Below the pieces are notes generated by a model that was given only the letters and a program-made list of their open reading frames with translations, made no database searches and was not told the DNA's origin. A stretch of DNA of 64,000 nucleotides from CAMYMQ01 sp963730305 (GTDB lineage: Bacteria; Pseudomonadota; Alphaproteobacteria; Bin65), in contig CAVSRB010000007.1 in assembly GCA_963730305.1 (NCBI GenBank), positions 310,001-374,000 of the forward strand, read 5' to 3'. Below are positions 26,110-34,291 of this stretch, piece by piece. The translations under genes and the position numbers were made by a program. Positions within the stretch are counted from its first letter, which is position 1, and the number at the start of each line of letters is the position of its first letter.

Positions 26110-27489
26110 GTGGTCGCACCGATCACGCAACACACGCCGGCCGCGGCGCGGGCCAAGTATTGGAACGCCCTGACCGAGACCATGCCGCGCGCCGAACTCG
26201 ACGCGCTGCACCTGACCAAGCTCCGCAAGCTCGTCGACTACGTCTACGACTACAGCGCCTTCTACCGGCGCAGGTTCGACGAGATCGGCCTCAAGCCCGC
26301 CCACATCACCTCGCTGGACGAGTACAAGCGGCTGGTGCCGATCATCGACAAGGCCGACTTCATCGCCTTCCAGCAGGAGCGACCGCCCTACGGCGACACC
26401 ATCGCGGTGCCGCTGGAGATGGTCGCCCACCACGTCGAGACCTCGGGCTCGACCGGCGTGCCGCTGGCCGTGCCCTACACCGCCTACGACACCGAGCGGG
26501 TCGGCGAATCCTGGACCTACGGCTTCTGGGCCCACGGCATCCGGCCGGCCGACACATTCTACTTCGCCTTCAACTGGGGCAACTTCGCGGGCTTCTGGTC
26601 CTGCTATTTCGGCGCCCGGCGGATGGGCTGCCGGGTGATCTCCGGCGGCGGCGCCAACAGCGAGGGCCACATCGAGAACATCCTGCGGCTGAAGCCGACC
26701 GTGCTGATCTCGACCCCGACCTTCGCCGTGCGCCTGGCCCAGGTCGCCGATGAGATGGGCGTCGACCTGCGCGACAGCTCGATCAAGTTCACCTATCACG
26801 CCGGCGAGCCGGGCCCGTTCGCCCTGCCTGCGATGAAGGCGCGAATCGACGAGGCTTGGGGCGCCGATTCGGGCGAGCTGCTAGGCATCGCCGAGATCGA
26901 GGCCTTCGCGCCGGGCTGCGCGGAACGGAACGGCGTCCACGTCAACGAGATGAACGTGTTCTGCTGGTCGGTGAACCCGGACACCGGCGAGGAGGTCGGC
27001 GACGGCGAGATCGGCGAGAACATCATCACCAGCTACACCTACTCGGGCCAGCCGCTGCTCAACTATCGCAGCCACGACCTAGTCCGCCGGCGCAGCGACT
27101 GCGCGTGCGGGGTGACCTGGACCAAGCTCGACGGCGTCGTGCTCGGCCGCACCGACTTCATGATCACGGTGCGCGGTACCAACGTCTATCCGACCGCGGT
27201 CGAGAACCTGCTCGGCGAGGCCGACGGGGTCAGCCCCTATTTCCAGCTCGTGCTCGACCGGGTCGCCGAGAACGACCGCATGACCATCGAGTTCGAGCCG
27301 GACAAGGACATCGCCGAGGAGAACTGGCCGGCGATCGCAAGGCAGGTCACCGACACCATCCACCGGCAGCTCCACGTCCGCCTCGAGGCCAAGCCGATGG
27401 CGCCCGAGAGCTTGCCCCGCTATGACCTCAAGACCCGCCGGGTGATCGACAACCGCCCGAAGGAGCTGCGCCGGCAGCTCGACAGGTGA
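26110..27489 (+). CDS. Phenylacetate-CoA-ligase-like (PaaK family) AMP-dependent ligase
   Basis: A 459-residue ANL-superfamily enzyme. HVETSGSTGVPLAVPYT holds the AMP-binding P-loop (residues 115-131), TYHAGEPGPF resembles the A5 region, and GRTDFMITVRGTNVYPTAVENLL is the PaaK-type hinge and C-terminal domain start. The catalytic-lysine region appears in PRYDLKTRRVID. It should activate an aromatic or other carboxylic acid to a CoA thioester. GTG 26110 follows GGGAGGA by nine bases; no ATG is in frame. The neighbouring oxygenase would act on its product. Confidence 0.88.
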   Translation: MVAPITQHTPAAARAKYWNALTETMPRAELDALHLTKLRKLVDYVYDYSAFYRRRFDEIGLKPAHITSLDEYKRLVPIIDKADFIAFQQERPPYGDTIAVPLEMVAHHVETSGSTGVPLAVPYTAYDTERVGESWTYGFWAHGIRPADTFYFAFNWGNFAGFWSCYFGARRMGCRVISGGGANSEGHIENILRLKPTVLISTPTFAVRLAQVADEMGVDLRDSSIKFTYHAGEPGPFALPAMKARIDEAWGADSGELLGIAEIEAFAPGCAERNGVHVNEMNVFCWSVNPDTGEEVGDGEIGENIITSYTYSGQPLLNYRSHDLVRRRSDCACGVTWTKLDGVVLGRTDFMITVRGTNVYPTAVENLLGEADGVSPYFQLVLDRVAENDRMTIEFEPDKDIAEENWPAIARQVTDTIHRQLHVRLEAKPMAPESLPRYDLKTRRVIDNRPKELRRQLDR

Positions 27490-27515
27490 CCCATAGCTTG
27501 GATGGCGTCTTGATC

Positions 27516-27633
27516 GTCATCCCGTGCGAAGCGGTCCGCAGGACCGCGCAGTCGAGGAATGTTGCCCCGTGCCGCGCTTGTCCTCGACAAGATTCCTCCG
27601 CTCCGCCCCTGAGGGGCTCCGGTCGGAATGACG
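27516..27633. repeat. Intergenic repeat element with inverted ends
   Basis: A 118-bp element in the gap between the ligase and a small gene. It starts GTCATCCCG and ends CGGAATGACG, and contains internal dyads such as CGGTCCGCAGGACCG and CCCCTGAGGGG. The GTCATCCCG/CGGAATGAC ends are typical of REP-like mosaic elements scattered in alphaproteobacterial intergenic regions. Confidence 0.6.
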
Positions 27634-27656
27634 GATAACGAAGAGGTCGTAATTCA

Positions 27657-27842
27657 ATGCTCCCACCCGACGACATGAAGAAAAAGCTCAAGCAGGCCCG
27701 CGCGCTGGTCGCCGAGGTGTTCGAAGGCACCGACCTGCCCCAGATCCAGGCGACCCTGCGCCAGGCCGACCAGAACCTGCACTGGGCGCTGTGGAACCTG
27801 GGCGAGGTCGAAAGCCTGCGCCCCGACCTGCCGGCGGCGTGA
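27657..27842 (+). CDS. Small protein of unknown function
   Basis: 61 residues, predicted all-helical and charged: MKKKLKQARALVAEVFEGTD then QIQATLRQADQNLHWALWNL. It lies two bases upstream of the enoyl-CoA hydratase start, so it is probably real and co-translated. No clear ribosome site precedes ATG 27657. The Trp/Leu-rich end could be a protein-protein contact surface. I do not recognise the family. Confidence 0.6.
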   Translation: MLPPDDMKKKLKQARALVAEVFEGTDLPQIQATLRQADQNLHWALWNLGEVESLRPDLPAA

Positions 27843-27844
27843 CC

Positions 27845-28636
27845 ATGAGCGATTTCGACTTCATCACCTTCGACCGCAACGACGCGATCGCGATCCTGCG
27901 CCTGAACCGGCCGGACAACCTCAACTCGTGGAACCTCCAGATGCGCGAGGAGCTGCGCGACGCGATCAAGGCCTGCGTCGAGAACGACGCGCTGCGGGTG
28001 CTGGTCATCACCGGCACCGGCCGCGCCTTCTCCGCCGGCGAGGACGTGCGCGGCATGGGCGACCTGTCGGCGGTCGGCCCCAAGGGCTTCCGCCGCCGGG
28101 TGCGGATGATCCACAACGTCTTCGACGAGATCGAGCAGATGGAGATCCCGGTGATCGCCGCGATCAACGGCGTCGCCGCGGGCGGCGGGCTGGAGCTGGC
28201 GCTGTCCTGCGACTTCCGCATCGCCTCGGACAAGGCGCGGATGGGCCTGCCCGAGGGCAACGTCGGCCTGATCCCGGGCTCGGGCGGCATCTCCCGGCTG
28301 GTCAAGCTGGTCGGCCCGGCCAAGGCCAAGAAGCTGGTGATGACCGGCGAGATCATCCCGGCCGAGACCGCGCTCGCCTACGGCCTGGTCGAGGAGGTCG
28401 TTCCCGCCGACAGCCTGATGGACCGCGCCGTCGAGTTCGCCGAGCAGCTCGCCGCCAAGGCGCCGCTGGCGCTGGGCTCGGCCAAGATCGTCATCAACCA
28501 GTGCGTCAACGTCGACACCGAGACCGGCCGCAACTTCGAGCGCATCGCCCAGAGCGTGCTCAAGCTGACCGACGACCACAAGGAGGGCGCCCAGTCCTTC
28601 ATCGAGAAGCGCAAGCCGAACTTCACCGGGCGATGA
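27845..28636 (+). CDS. Enoyl-CoA hydratase/isomerase (crotonase family)
   Basis: A 263-residue crotonase. The CoA/oxyanion loop is AFSAGEDVRGMG (residues 60-71) and the second oxyanion segment is AINGVAAGGGLELALSCDFRIAS (100-122), with active-site Glu in GLPEGNVGLIPGSGG (138-152). PaaG-like isomerases and PaaF-like hydratases share these features. It probably hydrates or isomerises a CoA intermediate in the same pathway as the ligase and thiolase. It lies two bases after the 61-residue gene. Confidence 0.92.
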   Translation: MSDFDFITFDRNDAIAILRLNRPDNLNSWNLQMREELRDAIKACVENDALRVLVITGTGRAFSAGEDVRGMGDLSAVGPKGFRRRVRMIHNVFDEIEQMEIPVIAAINGVAAGGGLELALSCDFRIASDKARMGLPEGNVGLIPGSGGISRLVKLVGPAKAKKLVMTGEIIPAETALAYGLVEEVVPADSLMDRAVEFAEQLAAKAPLALGSAKIVINQCVNVDTETGRNFERIAQSVLKLTDDHKEGAQSFIEKRKPNFTGR

Positions 28637-28660
28637 GATGTGTTGGCATGGGGGAGAGAT

Positions 28661-28791
28661 CGGCATCCCATCCTTCGAGACGCGCCCTTCGGGCGCTCCT
28701 CAGGATGAAGGTGTCGCGCAATTGGAACCTTGCTAGACCACACCCTTCATCCTGAGGAGCCGCGAAGCGGCGTCTCGAAGGACGGGATGAC
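28661..28791. repeat. Large imperfect inverted repeat (REP-like pair)
   Basis: Two arms of about 52 bp in opposite orientation (28661-28714 and 28738-28791) share CATCCC, TCCTTCGAGACGC and CTCCTCAGGATGAAGG blocks and flank a 23-bp spacer. RNA would fold into a long hairpin. It could act as a transcription stop or mRNA stabiliser after the hydratase gene; it is not related to the 27516 element. Confidence 0.7.
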
Positions 28792-28836
28792 GGGCCCCGC
28801 CCCGGTGCGCCCGACAGAAGCCAAGAGCGTCCGCAG

Positions 28837-29013
28837 ATGACCGACCGCGACACGCCCGACTGGAACGACCTCGCCGACCGCATCGACACGCTCGCCGACG
28901 ACCTGGCCAAGGCGGCCGGCAGTGCCGGGGAGGACGACGCGGAGATGATCAACCTCTGGGCGCGCGGCTTGAAGCACTACGCGATCCAGCTTCGCCAGAC
29001 CTTTACGGAGTGA
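28837..29013 (+). CDS. Small acidic protein of unknown function
   Basis: 58 residues starting MTDRDTPDWNDLADRIDTLA and ending GLKHYAIQLRQTFTE, net acidic and helical. The codon pattern is like its neighbours, but no good ribosome site is seen and I do not recognise the family. It lies between the large inverted repeat and the convergent RidA gene. Confidence 0.5.
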   Translation: MTDRDTPDWNDLADRIDTLADDLAKAAGSAGEDDAEMINLWARGLKHYAIQLRQTFTE

Positions 29014-29029
29014 GCCGCGGGGCTGCCGC

Positions 29030-29425
29030 CTACGCCGGCAGCTTCGCGGCCACCATCTCCACCTCGATCAGCATCTTGGGATCGACCAGCCCGGCGACCA
29101 GCAGCAGGGTCGAGCCGGGCCGCTCCTCGCCCAGATACTTGGTGCGGACCTCACGGTAGATCGGGATGTCCTCGCGGCGGACGAGGAACTGGGTGATCTT
29201 GACCACGTCCTTCATCCTGAGCCCGTTGTGCTCGAGGATCGCCTGGCAGTTGGCGAAGGCGTTCTCGGCCTGGGAGCGGAAGTCCTCGGGCAGGTTGCCG
29301 TCGGCGTCGACGCCGACCTGGCCGGACAGGAAGGTGATCCGCGCGCCCGCGGGGATCTCGACGCCGTGGTTGTAGGGGCCCATCGGCGCGGCGATGGTCT
29401 CCGGGTTGATCGGGCGGTTCTGCAT
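29030..29425 (-). CDS. RidA/YjgF-family protein
   Basis: 131 residues with FLSGQVGVDADG, ENAFANCQAILEHNGL and a C-terminal LIEVEMVAA, the chorismate-mutase-like trimer fold. The catalytic Arg that RidA uses to deaminate enamines (normally in an R-xxxxV-E motif near residue 105) is not evident, as the segment reads RPGSTLLLVAGLVDPKMLIEVE with Arg at 102. It follows the Rieske oxygenase by eight bases, so it may handle a reactive enol or enamine product of the pathway. Confidence 0.88.
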   Translation of the reverse strand: MQNRPINPETIAAPMGPYNHGVEIPAGARITFLSGQVGVDADGNLPEDFRSQAENAFANCQAILEHNGLRMKDVVKITQFLVRREDIPIYREVRTKYLGEERPGSTLLLVAGLVDPKMLIEVEMVAAKLPA

Positions 29426-29433
29426 CTCCCGCC

Positions 29434-30543
29434 CTACTCCGCGGCCTGGGCCGGCGCCGCCGGCGCCTTGCCCGCCTTGATCCGGTCGACCAGCTTGCGC
29501 GCGGCGATCAGGCCGAGGTCGGACTTGGTCGCGAACACCGGGCCGTCGTCCCAGTTCTCCTGCTGGAGCTCGAACACCTCCCAGTCCTGCTCGAAGGCCT
29601 TGCGGATCTGGTTGTAGAACATGTCCGTGAACTCGGCCGAGTCCGGCTGGATGTCCTGGGCCTGGCTCCAGAAATAGTGGCACGAGGTCTCGGTCTCCGG
29701 CGTGATGGCGTTGAGGTTGCGCATGCCCACCCCGCCCTCTGGCGTCGGGGTGTCGAGCTCGTGGAAGCCGAACTCGGCGCCCCCGGCGGCGCCCTTGCCG
29801 GCGCCGGTGAACAGGCGGACGAAGCCCGGCGGCCGGAACTCGATGATCTGCCAGCGGTCGACCTTGTCCTGTTCGGTCCAGCCGCCGACCTTCTGGTAGG
29901 TAGGCGGCGGCGGGTGGCCGACGATCCAGCGCGCCACCGTGACCTTGTCGCCGTCGTCGAACACCCTCGTGTCGGCGTTCTCGGCGACCGCGTCGTTGCC
30001 GATGGTCGAGCGGTGGACGTAGCCCAGGTGGGTCAGGTCGAGCAGGTTGTCGACGATGAGCTGGTGGTTGCAACGGACGTGGAAATAGGTGCCCTTGTCG
30101 CCCCAGCCCGCCATGTCCTTCCAGGGATAGGGCACCACCGGCGTACCGTCGGCCAGCGCCGGGTCGCCCATCCAGATCCAGACCCAGTTGTATTGCTCGG
30201 TGACCGGGTAGGTCCGCACCCCCGCCCCGCGCGGCACGGTCGATTGGCCCGGGACGTGGACGCAGGTGCCGTCCGGCTCGAACTCGAGGCCGTGGTAGAA
30301 GCACTGGACCCGGTCGCCGACGATATAGGCCTTGCTGAGCGGCATGCGCCGGTGGCAGCAGCGGTCCTCCATCGCGACCGGCGTGCCGTCCTCGCGGCGG
30401 TAGAACATGATCCGCTCGCCGCAGATCGTCCGGGCCAGCGGCGTCCGCGTGATCTCGTCCGGCTGGGCGCAGACGTACCAGCTATCCAGGATGAAGGGCG
30501 ACGGCGCGGGCTGACCCGCCCCGGTGCGTTGACGGCTCGGCAT
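29434..30543 (-). CDS. Rieske non-heme iron oxygenase, VanA-like
   Basis: 369 residues. The Rieske [2Fe-2S] site is C62-x-H64-x16-C81-x2-H84. The mononuclear iron site is D169-x2-H172-x4-H177 in DLTHLGYVH. The size and the GNDAVAEN region resemble vanillate O-demethylase and related ring- or methyl-cleaving oxygenases, which need a separate reductase (VanB) not present here. Met 30543 has GGAGGAG seven bases upstream. It lies next to UbiD, so O-demethylation or hydroxylation of an aromatic acid before decarboxylation is a reasonable inference. Confidence 0.9.
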   Translation of the reverse strand: MPSRQRTGAGQPAPSPFILDSWYVCAQPDEITRTPLARTICGERIMFYRREDGTPVAMEDRCCHRRMPLSKAYIVGDRVQCFYHGLEFEPDGTCVHVPGQSTVPRGAGVRTYPVTEQYNWVWIWMGDPALADGTPVVPYPWKDMAGWGDKGTYFHVRCNHQLIVDNLLDLTHLGYVHRSTIGNDAVAENADTRVFDDGDKVTVARWIVGHPPPPTYQKVGGWTEQDKVDRWQIIEFRPPGFVRLFTGAGKGAAGGAEFGFHELDTPTPEGGVGMRNLNAITPETETSCHYFWSQAQDIQPDSAEFTDMFYNQIRKAFEQDWEVFELQQENWDDGPVFATKSDLGLIAARKLVDRIKAGKAPAAPAQAAE

Positions 30544-30718
30544 GGCCACTCCTCCCTCGTTGAGCGGGAGGACCACCCGGGCAATCGGCCCCGCGCCTCC
30601 CGTGCGATATCACCTTCCGGCCTGTGCCAGGCGGTCATGAACGCAAACGGGAACGGCGACGTCAACGGTGAAGTCGCCGAAGACGGGTTGCTAGCAATGG
30701 GAGACCGGTGCGCTCCGG

Positions 30719-33399
30719 TCAGCCGAAGAAGCCGCCCTCTTCGTCCGCCGTCGGGGCCGGCTTCGGCGGCATCGGCCGGACCTTGGCGCGGCCGTTGCCG
30801 GCGCGCGCGCCGGAGCCGACGCGGGGCGGCGCCGCCGAGGCGGTCGTCGCCTCGAAGAAGGCCGAGGCCCCACCGCGCGACTCGGGCCGCGAGCCGGGGG
30901 CTTTCTCCGGCTCGGCCGCCGGGCCGCCAGCGTCGGCCGCCTGCGCGGCGGGCGCAGGCTTGGCGACACTCGGCTTGGCAGCGCGCGGCTTGGTGGCGCC
31001 CGGCTTGGCTACAGTGGGACTTGGCTATAGGGGACTTGGCGACACTCGGCTTGGCGACACTCGGCTTGGGCGCCGGGGCCGGGGCGGCCTCTTCTTCCTG
31101 GCGGTCGCCGGTCGCGGCGGCCGGCGTCTTGACGGCGCGCTCGGTCGCCGCGGGCTTGGCCGCGGGGGCCGACGGGGCCGCCGTGGAGGGCACCTCGAAA
31201 CTCGCCGGCTGGGGCCGGGCGATCCACGCGTCGGGATCTTCCTTGCGGGCCTGCTTCGCCGCCTTACGGGCGGCGGCGCGCGTCGCCTTGATCGACCAGC
31301 GGCGGCGGCGCGGGAATATCCAGGCGTGCCGGTTGCGGCCGGGCGATCCAGGCGTCCGGATCCTCGTCGGCCTCCGCGGCGGGGCCGTCGCGCCAGCCGA
31401 GCGCCGCCAGGTCGGCCGGCTGCGGCCGGCCGAGGTCGTCGTCGGCCTCGTCGCGCGCATCGGCCGCGGCGGCGCGCCCGTTGGTCGGCGCAGCCCGGGT
31501 CGGGCCGCCGGGCGGCGTCAGCACCGCCGGCTGGGGCCGGGCGATCCAGGCATCGGGATCATCCTCGTCGTCATCGTGCTCGACGGCACGCCGCGCGCCG
31601 ACCGGGTCGCGCTGGGCCGGGTCGCGCTGGGCCGGGCCGAGCTGGGCCGGCTGCGGCCGCGCGATCCAGGCGTCCGGATCGTCGTCGTCATCGTCGGTGC
31701 CGCGCTCGACCCCGGCGTGGAAATCCAGTCGCGCCGGCTGGGGCCGGGCGATCCACGCATCCGGATCGTCGTCCTCGTCGGTGTCGCGCTCGACCCCGGG
31801 ATAGGCGTCGAGCCGCGCCGGCTGGGGCCGGGCGATCCAGGCGTCGGGGTCGTCGCTCATGTCGTCGTCTTCCTCTGCTGACGCGGTCTTCGGGCCGCGC
31901 AGGTCGGCGGCCTCGATCGGTGCAGGCCGGGCCAGGTCGGCCTCCCACGCCGCGATCTCGGCCTTGCTCTTGCCCGTGAGGTGGGCGGGCAGGCCCGGCG
32001 CGGGCGTTTCCAGCGGCGCCGGAGCGTGGATTTCCTTTTCGGCCAGCCGCACCGCGTCGAGCGCCATCGGCTTGTAGGTCACCCGCTCGTATTCCGGGCG
32101 CGGCGGGAACGGCTGGGTCGCGTCGAAGCCGACCTTGGGGCCCAGATAGTCCGGGAAGGACGGGTTCAGCCCGTGGCCGAAGGATTCGTCGATGACGACG
32201 ATGCCGGTCTTCGGGTTGAGCCGCGTCGCCATCGCCCACTCGACGTCGGTCGAATTGTGGATGTCGACGTCGTCGTCGACCACGGTGACCATCTTGAGCG
32301 GCGGGAAGGCGGCGAACGCCGCCATGATCGCCTGCTTGGACCAGCCCGCGCGCTTCTGCGAGAGCTTGACGATGGCGTGGTAGAAGCCGCTGCCGCCGTG
32401 GCTGAAATAGACGTCGGAGACGCCCGGCACCTGGCGCTGGAGCAGCGCCAGCACGTTGGCCTCGCCGAGCAGGCCGACCGAGTTCCACACCTCCATCCCC
32501 GACAGGATGGTCTGGAACACCGGCTTGGCGCGGCGGTGGATCTTGCGGACGTGGACGACCGGGCGCGGCTCGACCTTGGCGTAGTAGCCGGTGACCTCGG
32601 CGAACGGCCCCTCGGGCGCGACCTCGCCCGGGATCATCTCGCATTCGAGCGCCCACATCGCGTCGGCGACCATGTCGTCGTAGCCGTTCGACGCCTTGAC
32701 CAGTTCGAGCGGCCTGCCGTCGAACTCGCTGGCGATGCCGAGCTCGTCGGTCTCCGGCGGCGCGGCCTCGGCCGGCGCCGAGGCGGCGAAGTGCAGGCCC
32801 GGCCCGACCCCGCAATTGAGCGTGAAGGTCAGGTTGCGGCCGAGCTTCTTCGCTTTGTCCAGGTAGAGCTCGAGGTGGCGGCCGGCGTCGATGTTGACGT
32901 AGATGGTGTCCTTGTCGGCGACCATGAAGCGCTGGATCGAGGCGTTGCGCACGCCCGTCTCGGGGTCCTTGGCGATGACCACGGCGGCGTCGAAATAGGG
33001 GCCGCCGTCCTTCTCGGCGTGGATCGGGATCGGCATCGCATAAAGGTCGACGTCGCGCTCGGTGACCTCGAGGACGGGGCCGGTCGGCACGATCACCGGG
33101 TCGACCGGGTGCTGCTGCCAACGGCGGATGCACTCGGCGACGTATTGCGGCAGGGTCGCCGCGTCCTGGCGCATGACGTCGGCGAGCAGGTCGCGGTTCC
33201 AGTAGAGGCCGACGAAGACCGGCCACGCGTGGCCCTTGACCTTCTCGAACAGGACGGCGCGCTCGCCCCCCTCCATCCGGTAGGCGAGCCCGGCCAGGTC
33301 GTGGGCCGGATCGACCTCGGTGGTGACGCGGGTCAGCCGCCCCATCCGGTCGAGGTCCTCGATGATCAGTGCCAGGTCGTGAATATGCGCTGCGGCCAT
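30719..33399 (-). CDS. ubiD: UbiD-family decarboxylase with a C-terminal DPDAWIARPQPA repeat tail, two frame breaks in the tail
   Basis: Residues 1-480 are a UbiD prenylated-FMN decarboxylase: ASIQRFMVADKDTIYVNI for cofactor binding, ECEMIPGEVAPEGPFAEVTG with the catalytic glutamates, and YFSHGGSGFYHAIVKL. From residue 513 the same frame continues as about 380 extra residues: six exact or near-exact DPDAWIARPQPA copies and one worn copy joined by D/E-rich linkers, then K/P/A repeats (KPSVAKPSVAK) and an end EEGGFFG. The tail frame breaks near 31289 and 31013 (apparent one-base insertions), giving about 892 residues when corrected. A Met with an upstream AGAGGA at 31860 could instead start a separate repeat protein. 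Confidence 0.82.
31203..31851 (-). repeat. Tandem protein-coding repeats, DPDAWIARPQPA
   Basis: 36-bp core copies at 31816-31851, 31732-31767, 31645-31680, 31525-31560, 31327-31362 and 31203-31238 are near-identical at DNA and protein level, with a worn copy (GRPQPA only) at 31414-31437. Core spacing is 84, 87, 120, 198 and 124 bp. Linkers before each core are acidic (TDEDD, TDDDDD, HDDDED, EADE). Confidence 0.92.
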
Positions 33400-33549
33400 G
33401 CCGGCCAATCTCCCCTGCCCGTCGCGTCGTCCGCGGCAGCATCGCTGCGGCTGCCGAAGACGCGCCGCGCCCCATACTAGCAGATCAGCGCCGTCTCCGT
33501 TCAACCCCGCGCACGGCCCGAACGCCGCCGCTACTCAACCAGAATACGG

Positions 33550-34173
33550 TTAACCCTTCCTGAACCGGCGCACCGGCGGCGCGCCGTCGTCGTCGTCCGG
33601 ATCCTCGCCCCAGCGGGTCACCAGATCGAAGTCGACGCCGAGGTCGAACAGGTCGAGCGCGCGGCCGACCGAATGGGCGACGATGTCGTCGAGTGACTCC
33701 GGCCGGGCGTAGAAGGCGGGCACCGGCGGCATCACGATCGCGCCCATCTCGGTGACCTGCGCCATGCTGCGCAGATGGCCCAGGTGCAGCGGCGTCTCGC
33801 GCACCATCAGCACCAGCCGCCGCCGCTCCTTCAGCACCACGTCGGCGGCGCGGCTGAGCAGGTTGTCCGTCGTGCCGGTACAGATCTGCGACATGGTGCG
33901 GATCGAGCACGGCGCGATGATCATGCCCGCGGTCCGGAACGAGCCGCTGGAGATCGCCGCGCCGATGTCGTGGATCGGGTGGACGATGTCGGCCAGCGCG
34001 TGCACGTCCGCCACCTTGCGCGACATCTCGTAGGCGAGCGTGATCTCGGCCGACTTCGACATGACCAGATGGGTCTCGATCGGCGAGCTCTTGAGGGCCT
34101 CCAGGAGACGCACGCCGTAGACGATGCCCGACGCGCCGCTGATGCCCACGATCAGGCGCTGTGGATGTTCCAT
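33550..34173 (-). CDS. ubiX: UbiX flavin prenyltransferase
   Basis: 207 residues. IVGISGASGIVYGVRLLEAL binds FMN; SGSFRTAGMIIAPCSIRTMSQI and TDNLLSRAADVVLKERRRLVLMVRETPL are UbiX signatures for prenylating FMN to prFMN, the UbiD cofactor. Met 34173 is chosen at the start of the fold. The C-terminus is unusual: EDPDDDDGAPPVRRFRKG, an acidic run followed by a basic end. It lies 150 bp upstream of ubiD on the same strand, the standard enzyme plus cofactor-maker pairing. Confidence 0.94.
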   Translation of the reverse strand: MEHPQRLIVGISGASGIVYGVRLLEALKSSPIETHLVMSKSAEITLAYEMSRKVADVHALADIVHPIHDIGAAISSGSFRTAGMIIAPCSIRTMSQICTGTTDNLLSRAADVVLKERRRLVLMVRETPLHLGHLRSMAQVTEMGAIVMPPVPAFYARPESLDDIVAHSVGRALDLFDLGVDFDLVTRWGEDPDDDDGAPPVRRFRKG

Positions 34174-34291
34174 GATCGGAAAATAGTCCGATGTCGAATC
34201 GGCGGCAACCGCCCGTTGACGGCCTTCCCCTCGCCCGCCCCGGCCGTTATATGTGCAGGCAAGCATGCCGCGCCGCGGGAGGAACCCTGCC

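Noticed and set aside
31203..31851. Regular repeats considered as a CRISPR array
   Set aside because: Repeat spacing varies (84-198 bp), the repeats are in a coding frame, and they encode a conserved peptide.
31981..33480. A 499-codon plus-strand open frame opposite ubiD
   Set aside because: No recognisable domain, and the minus strand has an intact UbiD core.
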